From Heterobilharzia americana (lineage: Eukaryota > Platyhelminthes > Trematoda > Strigeidida > Schistosomatidae): a stretch of DNA of 64,000 nucleotides. The DNA is taken from NCBI GenBank assembly GCA_944470555.2, contig OX104128.1:37555920-37619919 (forward strand), read 5' to 3'. Shown in pieces: positions 1-9,700 of the stretch. The notes below the pieces were generated by a model. That model did no database searches, was not told where the DNA came from, and saw nothing but the letters and a program-made list of their open reading frames with translations. Each line of letters begins with the position of its first letter. Position 1 is the stretch's first letter. The position numbers and the translations under genes were made by a program.

Positions 1-188
1 TATCGGAGTAGATTATTGACTCTGCAGTTGAGAGTTTGAGAGTCGACTTCGATTGCATCTTCTTTTGCAGATTCCCAGCCTAGCACTTCTATGCTATACC
101 TCCTCATCTGTTATGAGATCTGGGAAGCCTTGTCAGGTTGATACATGGTGAAGGGATTCCATGTCCCCAATCTTACTTTCGATTTAAT

Positions 189-189
<1 letters not shown>

Positions 190-222
<33 letters not shown>
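190..222. repeat. (AG)n microsatellite
   Basis: Uninterrupted AG dinucleotide tract of roughly 33 bases. Simple repeat with no associated gene visible. Confidence 0.95.
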
Positions 223-224
<2 letters not shown>

Positions 225-1264
225 CACATCGGTCAGTTGGCTTCCCGAAGGGTTTGACCAACTGGTGTGATTTTGTTTTTCCGAGTCCAGCGAGGAATAA
301 GTTTATTTTTAATGTTTTTTCTGTGCTTTGGATTTTGTTTAGCGATTGGACTGGTTTTCTGGGGTAGGGTTGCTAGCTGTATGCTTAACCTTCCTCATTT
401 CATAATAGTACATAATCCAGAAGATGAACAGAAATAAAAACAACGGAATAAGCCAGAATGAGAACTTGAGTAGAGTTAAAATATACTGATAAACAGATCA
501 CATAACTTTGACTATCTGATATGACATTGTTTGAGCAGACTTGTACTCATAATGGTCGTTGGTCCGAATCCTGTGGTGACCCAAATTTTGATCTCACCTT
601 CAATGATCATTCAGTATAAGGAGATTACTATCGAGTCAAGGTTTTTAGAAAGATGAAATATTAAATTCATTTACATTGGTGATTACAATATAAAACAGTA
701 TCCCTTAGTTTTTTTACCCTTTACTATCCAGTAGCATCTGAGTAAATTTGGTTGTCATTTGAAAAAGAATCAACCTAATCATCTATTATCGAAAGGGAAA
801 CTATTTAAGAGTCATCAACGGGGAGATTCTCATAATTCTTCATTTTAGATTTTATACATCACGATCAGGCCATTAGCTAGGAAAATAAGTAGTTATACAG
901 TAAGGCTTTTTAAGTCCAGGAGCATGTTTATGATTTTTTCCAAAGTTTGGAATTCTTATTGATCACTTAGATCGAAGCCATTCATCGTTGTAGACGGTCA
1001 TTTCCTGGTATAGAATTAGAAGATTAACAAAAGAAAGCAGAAGAGCTATTTAACTAGCTGCAATTTTATCATATTTAAGTGTTGTATAACTGCTTAGAGT
1101 CTTTTTGTTCATTAAGTTTGGAAACACTAGTTTTCCAGTCAACTTTTTGTAGTGTTTTTCTAAGCTCATTTTCCTGGTTATGACGTTAAACGTTAACTTT
1201 CTTCTTCCACTTTACTGAGTCCATACTTGTCAGTTGAACAGCCAAATAAAATTGATTTAATATT
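223..1264. other. AT-rich DNA without recognisable gene
   Basis: No long reading frame, splice-framed exon or known repeat could be supported here on either strand. It may be intron or intergenic DNA. Confidence 0.5.
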
Positions 1265-1435
1265 GGCATTCATTATGATGTGACATCAGTTGGAGAAACG
1301 TTAGAAGCCTGGGTAGTTGTTTCGTCCTAGTATGGGACTTCTCAGCAGTATGAAATTATTATACGATGTAGTCAGGAATCGAGCCCAGTAGCTTTAGATA
1401 ACGCAAGCAATACGTCTTCACTAAGTCACTGGTTA
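1265..1435 (-). repeat. tRNA-like SINE fragment
   Basis: Read on the minus strand, a pol III A-box-like motif (TGACTTAGTGA, 1419-1429) is followed by an almost perfect B box (GGCTCGATTCC, 1375-1385). The tail CTCCAACTGATGTCAC lies at its 3' side (about 1275-1290). The same tail occurs near 8907-8922 and 11842-11862 (minus) and 12158-12174 (plus), so these look like one SINE family. The A/B spacing fits a tRNA-derived promoter. The family name is not known to me. Confidence 0.6.
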
Positions 1436-1454
1436 TCATCATCATCATCATTAT
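1436..1454. repeat. (ATC)n microsatellite
   Basis: Short trinucleotide run directly beside the tRNA-like promoter of the SINE fragment. Confidence 0.8.
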
Positions 1455-1499
1455 CAACATAGGACCAGGCATTACTGCGTAACGGTCCGAGTTGCCACA

Positions 1500-1810
1500 C
1501 CTCATATCAGCACATCAAGTAAAAAGGTAGTGAGGTGAAGGATGAAGATAAGTGAATGCAGTCAAAAGAAATATAAAGTATGAGAAGAAAGGAAAGAGGA
1601 GTGGCAAAATAGTGAGATTCGGTATAGCGTTGTTAAGATGAGGATAATGTGTGTATACATCTGCGCCACTGACTTCGGTTCTGAGCCATATCACCTAGGG
1701 TCTCCAACCACTGGTTCCTCTTGTCCCGTGGAACCACTGGTTAGGAATCCGATGGTTCATATCTCCTACTTCTGTCAGTTCATGATATGGTACGACCTAA
1801 ATAAAATTGA
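1500..1810 (-). pseudogene. RTE-type non-LTR retrotransposon 3' end
   Basis: The reverse complement of about 1655-1760 reads as the extreme C-terminus of an RTE/SR2-like polyprotein: a basic stretch, then RNQWLETLGDMAQNRS-like, then WRRCIH-like. It matches in order and spacing the plus-strand RTE end at about 9510-9570. Only the last few tens of codons plus 3' UTR remain, and no frame is intact. A 5'-truncated LINE insertion is the simplest reading. Confidence 0.55.
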
Positions 1811-2600
1811 ACTAACAGGTGCTATACTGAATGTAAACATCCATGTTACTCTTTTTTTACAGGGTATCAGTTTTCCAACATGCATTAATTTTTACTGATT
1901 ATTTAATTACAAAGTTTTAAGTCTATAATAAGTCAGATTAGATTGTATCACACATAATTATTTGTAATCCCTGGTTTCTAACATTAAGCATGCACAAATT
2001 TATCTAGAAGAATGGTAGTTGTTGATGTTGTTGTTAACACTATGATGATATTGCAAAATATGTAGGGTCATGATAAATTAGTAAATTTGTTAAACTCGAT
2101 TCAAAAGTTCACTGGAATTATAGTCTCCAGTCACCTGTTTTTCTTTTTTTTTCATTTTATTGTTAGGTTGTCTAACATTTCTAGGTTTAGAGTTTAACTA
2201 ATATGCTATTGTATCAAGTATTCTTTCTTTTTTTTTCTCCTTCTTGTCAATTAGATTGTTGTATCGAATGTTGACAGTTTTAATATGTTTCTTTTTTATG
2301 CGACTGAATATTTTAGTATGAAGAAAAAGCGTTTTTTTTACTTCATGTTCATTATTTACATAAATTTAACCTTTTAGTTCGCATAAAAGACCCTAGAATC
2401 ATTGATTGGAAACAAACATGCTGTTTCATACACAAGCACACATATGTATACATAAGTAAATATTTAATTCGCTATCCCAAATAGTCTTTCATTATCTGCA
2501 TAAGTCGATGTCATTTGATTATCTATTTTGCCTGATCTATCATGAAACTTTTGAGTAATAACCTATCAAACAAACTTTTTTTGGAACTAGTTAAAATCAA
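1811..2600. other. AT-rich DNA, no gene seen
   Basis: T-rich runs and short homopolymers. No supported coding or RNA feature. Confidence 0.5.
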
Positions 2601-2774
2601 TTTCAATAGTTGTTATACAGTTTTCAAGTTGAACTCATAATAATTACCTATTTTCTTTGCATATGTATCATATTTCTGTTATTGTATAACACATATGAAA
2701 TAACTGGAACGCTGCTGAAAATATACCTAATTTTTACTTCATTTTTCACCTCTTTTTTTAATGTTGTTGTAAAG

Positions 2775-2871
2775 ATTAAACAGCTTATCTTCGATGAACG
2801 CTTCAAATCGAATTCAGCTATGGTTGTTTTGGATTTTCTGTACAGACATAAATTTATTGATCAAGACTCTG
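2775..2871 (+). CDS. Candidate internal exon of unrecognised protein
   Basis: A T-rich tract ending in AG (2773-2774) precedes a 97-nt open block. The block ends at a GTATGT donor (2872-2877). The translation begins IKQLIFDERFK and ends YRHKFIDQDS; it is amphipathic and helical-looking, quite unlike the low-complexity translations around it. The open frame continues on both sides only as hydrophobic, AT-driven sequence, which fits flanking intron. I do not recognise the family. No neighbouring exon could be placed, so either the introns are large or this is an isolated gene fragment. Confidence 0.4.
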
Positions 2872-2879
2872 GTATGTAC

Positions 2880-3366
2880 AATTTTCTCATTCTATCCATC
2901 TTATTGTTTAGTGTTAATACAACCTTGTCAATAATAATTATGAAGTATATGTATTCTATAATTAACTGGCTTTAGTACCATTTGATTATGTTTTAAATAT
3001 AAGATATCAGATACATCTTATAGTCGATAAAAATTATCAGATATCTTGATATTAAGAGCAATTAGCTTCAAGGTAAGGTAAGTTTATTCCATTTTAATTG
3101 GTTTACCACACAGTAAAACAGTATTATTTACAGAATTACGTTTCTCATGCAGTTTATTGTAATATCAATGTAATTCCATAAGTTGGTTATTTATAAACCA
3201 TATCTCAAAGTTGTGGAATTGCCTTGATATGACTATGGACATTAAATTGTGTCTGAAATGTAATCCAGTAAATAGTGCTATTTCACCGTATGATACATTG
3301 AATATAAATCAACTAAAATGAAATTACAATGTAATAATGGAGAATATTTATAGATCAGGTGGATGG
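2880..3366. other. AT-rich DNA, no gene seen
   Basis: No supported feature. A 12-base word (AATTACAATGTA) at 3322-3333 recurs at 4036-4047, on the far side of the next element, and could be a target duplication. Confidence 0.4.
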
Positions 3367-4035
3367 TCTTGGTTGTATTGTGTTCTCTGAGCTGGATTGT
3401 TTAATTATGAAGCTTTCATCGTCTTTCTATTAATGTGTCCGTGAGTGGTTTAGTGGCTTGCCTTGACGAAATGGTTTCTCATTGGTTGTTTCCCTAGATT
3501 GTTGTGTCATTGATTGCATAGTAAATAATGAAAAGAAACAGAACTGACTTTCTTGTCATTACACCAACTATTGACCGGTGTTCACTAGCCTTATAGCAGA
3601 CAAACTTAACGTAAGCTCTTCGGTCACCTTGCAAATGTGAATCTCGCACAACGTAGTGTGTGTACGTCTGTTTCTCATATTCCTTCAGGGTGACCTTCAA
3701 AGACTCTAACGATGGAAACGCGGTGAGACAAAAACGCTCCATAATAATCGATTCGTTTTCGGTTACAACACTTTGGACGGTATCGTCGCTCATCATGAAA
3801 ATGAAGCTCCCTTTTATAGTACCTTTCGATTTCGTGCAACCAATAACATGGGACATTTCATCGTCTATTTTAATTGGACAACAGGTGACACAGGGATTGA
3901 GGGGGAAGGGGTAGGAAAAACAGTTTAAAAATTATTACCGTGGACCAAACGTATTTCTATTAATGATGTCGTCTGGCAAGACGATGAAAGCTTCACGATT
4001 AAACAATCAACCTCAGAGAACACAATACAACCAAG
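3367..4035. mobile_element. Small TIR element with FAR1-like ORF (MULE-like)
   Basis: Left 3367-3425 and right 3978-4035 are inverted copies of one another of about 59 bases with a few mismatches. Between them lies a minus-strand open frame (3494-3856). A Mutator-like DNA transposon deleted for most of its transposase would look like this, and MULEs are known from schistosomes. The ends are uncertain: a 12-bp direct repeat lies immediately outside the right arm but about 34 bases outside the left one. Confidence 0.5.
3494..3856 (-). CDS. FAR1/MULE-type N-terminal domain fragment
   Basis: A 120-codon open frame. Residues about 35-90 have the pattern of a FAR1-like DNA-binding domain found at the N-terminus of MULE transposases: a FPSLESLKVTLKEYE helix, then a strand with YVVRDSH, then a basic YVKFVCYKA strand. 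In the family this zinc-containing domain precedes a DDE transposase and SWIM finger. Neither follows here; the frame runs into hydrophobic AT-rich sequence and stops beside the terminal inverted repeat. I infer a non-autonomous or decayed transposase remnant, not a host transcription factor. The assignment rests on remembered family pattern only. Confidence 0.45.
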   Translation of the reverse strand: MSHVIGCTKSKGTIKGSFIFMMSDDTVQSVVTENESIIMERFCLTAFPSLESLKVTLKEYEKQTYTHYVVRDSHLQGDRRAYVKFVCYKASEHRSIVGVMTRKSVLFLFIIYYAINDTTI

Positions 4036-4119
4036 AATTACAATGTACCACAGTGCTCAAGCTTTACTTTTATATTGAGGTAAGTTTATCATGTTTCCAA
4101 TAATCCGACCATTGAACTT

Positions 4120-4528
4120 TCAGCGAAAAGTCTCTTTTCGACGATTTCATTTCCTAAGCTGTACAATCACAAATTTATACATTTTTTCTAGTGTAAGGAG
4201 TTGATAGTCAAAAAAAACGGTTTGTCCATTACATGACAGTCAACACAAATAGTGTCAATTAATGAGTTGTCATTAAAATCAAAAAAGAACCCAAAAAAAA
4301 CTGATGAGTAGTGAATATGAATCAGAATAAGTTTGAACAAGAAGTTTCGAAACTGAATTATGATCATAGTAAAGATGGATAGCGGTTAGCAGTGAAATCC
4401 AGGATGCGCATTTCATCCTATTTGGGACTCGTCAGCTGGATGTGCCTGCCTCCTAGTGAGTGGTCAGGCAGAACATAGCAACGCGAATGGGTAGCAAGTT
4501 TCTTAAGAAGTGAATAGTATCGAAACAG
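4120..4528 (-). repeat. Penelope-like terminal arm (left)
   Basis: About 409 bases, near-identical to the reverse complement of 5974-6382. Includes the minus-strand hammerhead. Confidence 0.85.
4381..4460 (-). ncRNA. Hammerhead ribozyme (minus strand)
   Basis: On the minus strand the core reads CTGACGA (4435-4429), a stem II of GTCC with a CAAATA loop and GGAT, then GAAA, a short stem III, and an ATC cleavage triplet (4405-4403) followed by CTGGAT. The last segment pairs with ATCCAG 5' of the core to make stem I. All invariant core bases are present, so self-cleavage between 4403 and 4402 is plausible. It matches the Schistosoma Sm-alpha hammerhead in order and spacing. Confidence 0.85.
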
Positions 4529-4559
4529 AAGGATGAGAAGAAAAAATGGGGGCAGTAGA

Positions 4560-5846
4560 GGAGACTGAAAACTAAGACCATGAAAGGAGAAGGGGTTGAA
4601 CAATCTTCTTTTGTGTACACAGGTCAGGCTTCTCCACTTGGATGACAAGAGCTTCGGCGATGCAGAGAATACGAAGATATACAGCCTTTGGAAAGTTTCT
4701 TTTCACTTTGTCGATAACTTTAAACGACGAGGTTTTTGAGACATGGTGATTTTTGTTGACGATGTGTTCAATTATAGTACTCCTTATCGCTCCATTGTTA
4801 CCTCTTCGTAACCACGCGGGATTTTGTTCTTGAACCCTTTTGGATAACAGTCGTATCGAACGACGTGTATACCTGGCTGCACAAGAGCAGGGGAATTAAT
4901 ATATGCACATAGAAGTGGTCAGATGCGAAAGTTTCTCCTTTGAGTTGTTAGGAATCACTGGGTAACAAGAGAATACTAGTCTCAGCGTTGATGCAAATAA
5001 TTTCCTCCTTAGAGAGTTCGATATCCTCCTTTTTAGAGTTTCAGCGGCAGAATCACCTTTTAAGTTGTGATTCATATGGAGTATTTTCTTTGGTACGATG
5101 GTAAAGTCCTCTTTGCGAGGTTTACGTTTCATGTGTTTGTCTATGAAGTGTGGTGGGAAGCCGTTTTCAATCAGAATGTTGTTTAGAACAAAATTCCTTC
5201 TCACAAATAGGGACTGCAGATTCTTCTAGTGGGAGTGACAAGAGATATGATCAAATTTCGCGTATGACTCATTGGGACCCAGCTATTAAAGTTCGTCAGT
5301 TGACTATTCCACATTGGTTTTCTTTAAATTGACCTGCTTAACTTTACATCAGTTGTTTCTTGTCAGCTTTAAATCAAGAAAGTGAGTTTTCGATCAATTT
5401 TAGACCTCAAGGGTGAATCTAATTGCTGGTTAGCAGTTATTGAATATTCGTAGAACGTGATTCAAAACATATTAATGATCACAGATAATAAAAGTATCGT
5501 CCATGTACCTTTTGTACAGATGAAAACCTTCAATTGTTGACTTCAAGGGTCCATCCTCCAAAGTGGTCTTAAAGGAGTCTGCTATTAGTGAACCTAGTGG
5601 GGATCCCTTGGCGATTCCATCTTTCTGTCTGTAAACCACGTCGTTAAATGTGAACTGAACGTTGAGTGCACATCTAAGTAAGAGTTCCTTAAGGTGGAAG
5701 GTCGGTATCCCAACATTTATGTTGTCATCTATGTATCTGCATAAGAATGAGATAGTTTTGGCAAGTGACACATTGGTGAAAGGTGAATCAACATCAAGTG
5801 ATATCATACATTTGTTAGATCGTTTATGAACCCTTGAAGTCAACAA
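4560..5846 (-). pseudogene. Penelope-like reverse transcriptase, truncated
   Basis: The best block is 5472-5846, containing the RT signatures SLDVDSPFTNV, YRQKDGIAKGSPLGS and YMDDTF. The aspartates of the first motif and of YMDD, needed for catalysis, are present. Further downstream, 5204-4896 reads as the thumb/linker region, ending in a CIY motif where a GIY-YIG endonuclease should begin; only degraded remnants of that domain follow. The 5' part of RT is missing and several stops interrupt the link between blocks. In the family RT copies the element RNA and the GIY-YIG nuclease nicks the target. This copy cannot encode a complete enzyme. Confidence 0.8.
5405..5550. repeat. Inner inverted repeat of RT fragment (left)
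   Basis: Inverted copy of 5833-5973, covering the YMDD region of the Penelope RT. Together the two show that the element is a folded-back dimer. Confidence 0.8.
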
Positions 5847-5973
5847 TTGAAGGTTTTCATCTGTACAAAAGGTACATGGACGATACTTTTATTATCTGTG
5901 ATCATTAATATGTTTTGAATCACGTTCTACGAATATTCAATAACTGCTAACCAGCAATTAGATTCACCCTTGA
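5833..5973 (+). pseudogene. Second, inverted Penelope RT fragment
   Basis: Reads the same GFHLYKRYMDDTFIICDH segment on the plus strand, then jumps directly into the terminal arm at 5974. Everything from here to the arm in the full copy is deleted. It carries the catalytic YMDD motif but is about 45 codons long. Confidence 0.75.
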
Positions 5974-6382
5974 GGTTTCGACGCTATTCACTTCTTAAGA
6001 AACTTGCTACCCATTCGCGTTGCTATGTTCTGCCTGACCACTCACTAGGAGGCAGACACATCCAGCTGACGAGTCCCAAATAGGATGAAATGCGCATCCT
6101 GGATTTCACTGCTAACCGCTATCCATCTTTACTATGATCATAATTCAGTTTCGAAACTTCTTGTTCAAACTTATTCTGATTCATATTCACTACTCATCAG
6201 TTTTTTTTGGGTTCTTTTTTGATTTTAATGACAACTCATTAATTGACACTATTTGTGTTGACTGTCATGTAATGGACAAACCGTTTTTTTTTGACTATCA
6301 ACTCCTTACACTAGAAAAAATGTATAAATTTGTGATTGTACAGCTTAGGAAATGAAATCGTCGAAAAGAGACTCTTTGCTGA
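5974..6382 (+). repeat. Penelope-like terminal arm (right)
   Basis: Inverted partner of 4120-4528. Differences by eye are few, so the two arms are of similar age. Confidence 0.85.
6045..6120 (+). ncRNA. Hammerhead ribozyme (plus strand)
   Basis: Core CTGACGA at 6066-6072, stem II at 6073-6086 (GTCC, CAAATA loop, GGAT with one G-T pair), GAAA at 6087-6090, and stem III ending in the ATC triplet with predicted cleavage after 6098. CTGGAT (6099-6104) pairs with ATCCAG (6060-6065) as stem I. The core is intact. It is the mirror partner of the ribozyme at 4381-4460. Confidence 0.85.
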
Positions 6383-7030
6383 AATACTTATTCTTCTTTC
6401 AAATCATTATGTGCATATTTCACACGTTGAACTTTCATTAGCATAGTTATCCTCAATATACAATTAAGTTAATAAATTATCTAATGCTTTCTATATCATT
6501 ATGATTTTATGAGTATTGATTAGGATTATTTAGCTATTGTTATATCTACAACACTTTGAATTTTTACGAGTTATAACTCAAAGTAATATGATTCACTATG
6601 AACAGCGATAACATAGAGGTGGTTAGTCTCTTACCAGATAAGTGCTAAATATGTATCTAAGCAGAACTAATCTATGAAGTATCGAAGTATGTCATCAATC
6701 CTAACTTTGATACAGCTTAGGGTCATAACCAGTCCTCTTAAATAAACTTATTAATATTGGTTGTTTATGTATTTGTAAGAAGTTAAGCTGAAGTTAGTAG
6801 TAGTTGTTTAGTTTCAGTTGCCTTGTAATTGGTTTTGTACGTATTATAGAAGTACAAGAAATTTTAGTTATCAATTTGTGATGAGAATTACCATTATATT
6901 AAGCCTTTCCCAACATTGTTGTGACTTAACGTTTCAAAGTGTAGACCACTGTAACAAGTAGTTGAATAATAACAAGCTTACCACTAACACTATGTGTTGG
7001 TCTACTTGTAATTATTGTTTTATTGAATCT
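6383..7030. other. AT-rich DNA, no gene seen
   Basis: No supported feature on either strand. Confidence 0.5.
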
Positions 7031-7278
7031 AATTGTTCGACCTCTATCGGCAATATGGGCTACTATGCAGATGCTCGATATTGCCTGAATATTTATTAAC
7101 ATAATTTACTTGGTTGTGGCTAGCAGAGGAATCTAGGACGCACGTTTCGTCCTATTTAGGATTAGTCAGCTGGATATACCTGCACCCAGTTGAGTGATGT
7201 TGATAAAAGTAACATCATATTCGGTAGTATCTAGGTATTCGTATAGAAGCCCATATGTCAATAGGGGTCGAACAACTT
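7031..7278. repeat. Hairpin unit flanking a hammerhead relic
   Basis: Arms 7031-7095 and 7214-7278 are inverted copies (ends AATTGTTCGACC / GGTCGAACAACTT). The interior carries a minus-strand hammerhead-derived sequence. The same architecture with homologous arms occurs at 13555-13806, so it is a defined repeat unit. Confidence 0.7.
7116..7192 (-). ncRNA. Degenerate hammerhead ribozyme
   Basis: On the minus strand GAAA and the GTC cleavage triplet with flanking stems are recognisable. The first core segment, however, reads CTGACTA (7169-7163) instead of CTGANGA. That alters the position of the general-acid G, so activity is not expected. Confidence 0.7.
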
Positions 7279-7344
7279 GATCCAGCAAAACAACGTAGAA
7301 TTACATGTATATCAACAAATAGTAATGACTAATACCCGTTGTAT

Positions 7345-7530
7345 AAGACGTGGCTGTCGTACCTCAGTGGCCTAGTGGATAACTCTTTGGCGTTTGAAGC
7401 GATGGTCATGAGGTTCATATCCTAGTGGGGAACAACACTCACTGGGGTGCAGATGCACCCAGCTGATGAGTCCCAAATAGGACGAGACGCGCGTCCAGGA
7501 TTCCCTCTCTAGCCATAGCCAAGTAAATTG
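7345..7530 (+). repeat. Sm-alpha-like SINE: tRNA promoter plus hammerhead
   Basis: The 5' part has a pol III A box (TGGCCTAGTGG, 7368-7378) and a B box (GGTTCATATCC, 7412-7422). The 3' part is a hammerhead-derived sequence (about 7437-7525). This joint structure is the established layout of the schistosome Sm-alpha family, whose transcripts can self-cleave. Flanking target duplications were not found. Confidence 0.8.
7437..7525 (+). ncRNA. Hammerhead ribozyme, core-mutated
   Basis: CTGATGA (7463-7469) and a perfect stem II are present. The second core segment is GAGA (7484-7487) instead of GAAA, and the stem I strand reads CAGGAT rather than CTGGAT. Both changes argue against activity. Confidence 0.75.
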
Positions 7531-8257
7531 CCACACTGAACCTATAGTTTATAGTTCTGGGTTTAAGGGTGCACACAGGTGAGAAGTCTATGATAGAATG
7601 GAACAACGTTCCAGTGTTCTTCATCATTTTCAGTTGTGTTATTCAGCTGTTGTCGATCCGTAGTGAAAGCTATGTTCAGATTAATACTGTTTCGTGAGTT
7701 AGTTCACCGGACAATAACTCTATATGTTCCCGACATCTTACAGACTAGTCTGTCATCTGATTAGCTTTAGATGAGCTTAAAACTTACAAACGTTGTATAT
7801 TGTTAACTGGAAGACTTTGATAAGATCCACACTTTGTTAAACAACTTAGGTGAAAAAGTAAAAACATATTACCAGTGTTTCGTATCCACCAAATGTGATA
7901 TAGTCTGTACTTGAGCACTATTTAGCAACAGTATTAATACATCAAATTCGGATGTAACACTGGTCTATGAGATGTTAAGGTGGATGCGAAAGATTTACTT
8001 CATATTCTGCTTTAGTAAATTTAAATCCATTGTATCCAGTGAGAGATGTACTTGTAAAATCTCGATGTAGTATATAAGAATTAAGAAAATAAATATTTTG
8101 TAGCTGTTTGTTTTAATTTCACTACACCAAGTACATTACACTTCATATAGTGAATTAAATTAACTTAGGCCACAAGTTTTTCGAAATAGTTCAATCCATT
8201 GTTGTCCAAGTTACTTTCAAATTTACCTAAATACCTATCAAAAGTTAAATATTTTCT

Positions 8258-8260
<3 letters not shown>
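7531..8260. other. AT-rich DNA, no gene seen
   Basis: No supported feature. Confidence 0.5.

Positions 8261-8304
<44 letters not shown>
8261..8304. repeat. (AT)n microsatellite
   Basis: About 44 bases of alternating A and T. Confidence 0.95.
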
Positions 8305-8310
<6 letters not shown>

Positions 8311-8904
8311 ACTTTTGGAAGTAATGAAGCCTTTGAGTGAATAGTTTTGGGCTTTACTAGAACAGAATTTGAATGAATAGAACTTCATAATATGAGATTA
8401 AAACACATCTCTCATACATTGATTGTTGATCAAAACACGGATTGTATTTCTTGATTTATTTGTTATTTAGTTTAGAAAACAATAGTAACCAATCATCGGT
8501 AACGTAGCATAACTGGAAGTTGGTTGCATTGTTTCAGATGAGCTAATCTATTATCTTGCTTTGACAAATATACATCTGGTTATTGTATACTTTACCCGTC
8601 ACCCTTACTTGCTTTTTTTTTCTTTGTTAGCTGCTTTTACTTCATAGTACCATTGGTACAGTAATTACTTTTTTTTATTTTCCACCATCTTTCTACTTCG
8701 AAATTCGGCAACTTAGGTTAGTTCCTAATGTTAGGTTTAGCTAATTTTTATTGAGCTGAAGTTTCATAGATATTTATATACTTTCTGATAGCTTCCGAGG
8801 ATAATTGCTGTCAAGAGGATTTTTCTCATCGTAAGGTGTACTAATGTATTCGTCGTGGTGGTTTGGAATACTTTAAAGTGAGCATCCAATTAGTTTCCAT
8901 TACT
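8305..8904. other. AT-rich DNA, no gene seen
   Basis: No supported coding or RNA feature. Confidence 0.5.
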
Positions 8905-9010
8905 GCCTGACATCAGTTGGAGAACTATAGAAAAACTGTGAGCACTGAGTAGCTGTTTTTCTCAGCTTGGATTTTTTTCAGCAATAAGGATCGGTAACTC
9001 TGTTGAGGAT
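8905..9010 (-). repeat. SINE tail fragment
   Basis: Read on the minus strand this ends with the CTCCAACTGATGTCAG tail also seen in the tRNA-like SINEs at 1265-1435 and 12030-12182. The promoter half is missing. It abuts an RTE 3' end. Confidence 0.4.
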
Positions 9011-9024
9011 GGAGAAGATAATTG

Positions 9025-9700
9025 TCAGATCTCATGGCAGGCATGAAATCTCAGTTTGGATACAAAACGTCCGCTTGGCGTTTGCAAGCTTGTGTCATCT
9101 GTGGCGTCGGCGAGATATCTGACCATATATCTCAAAAGATGACTACGATTGCGGCTACAAGACATTGCCGTTAAAAGTAGAAGATATGAGGCGGTTATAG
9201 GGATTTGATCATTGGTGTCTTCGTCGCATTGTTCGTGTTGGTCGGAATCACCGTGTGAGCAATGTTGAGGTGACATGAAGGGTAATACATAAGACTAAGA
9301 CAGGTAAGTTGATTGATGGGGTTGTGAACATTAGTGGACATGTGCTTCGCATGCTGAGTCACCGCCTACCTCGACATACCGTGATGAGGGAAGTTGGATT
9401 AGGTTGGAAGCGGATTCAGGGTGTCCAGATCAAGATGTAGCACCAGTCAATGAAGTTTCTGAATGTTGGTCTGAGTTGTGTGTGGTGATGTAGACTGCTT
9501 GGTTTGGGTCCCCGAGATGAAAGGAACCAGTGGTTAAGGACTACTGATGACTCTTGGTAGCATAGATGTATTCACTCTTTGGCGTCTTCCAAAGCTTAAA
9601 TATTCGCACTAAACTTTGTCTTCAAATTTTTGATCTTCTCAACCAACTTTTTCTACTTTGAAATCACTCTTATTCTATCTACCTATGTATGTATACTATT
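9025..9700 (+). pseudogene. RTE (SR2-like) retrotransposon 3' end
   Basis: Plus-strand translation, with frameshifts, gives the C-terminal RTE region. In order: a CLRRIVRVGRNHRVSN-like helix (about 9210-9270), VLRMLSHRLPRH (about 9340-9380), a GWKRIQGVQ-like piece, WHQSMK, and the final NQWLRTTDDSW-like segment (about 9525-9560), then 3' UTR. The endonuclease and RT catalytic parts are absent. This is typical 5' truncation of a LINE. Confidence 0.75.

Larger units (their letters stand above)
4120..6382. mobile_element. Penelope-like element, palindromic dimer
   Basis: Long terminal inverted arms (about 4120-4528 and 5974-6382) each contain a hammerhead ribozyme. Between them a reverse transcriptase reads on the minus strand (5846 to about 4900). 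A second, inverted piece of the same RT (5833-5973) abuts the right arm. This is a head-to-head pair: a longer minus copy and an internally deleted plus copy. Penelope-like elements have terminal pseudo-LTRs in direct or inverted arrangement and encode RT plus a GIY-YIG endonuclease. Hammerhead motifs in their terminal repeats are established. Confidence 0.85.

Noticed and set aside
1436..1454. CRISPR-like or satellite array
   Set aside because: Only short simple repeats are present; no array of spaced repeats exists anywhere in the window.
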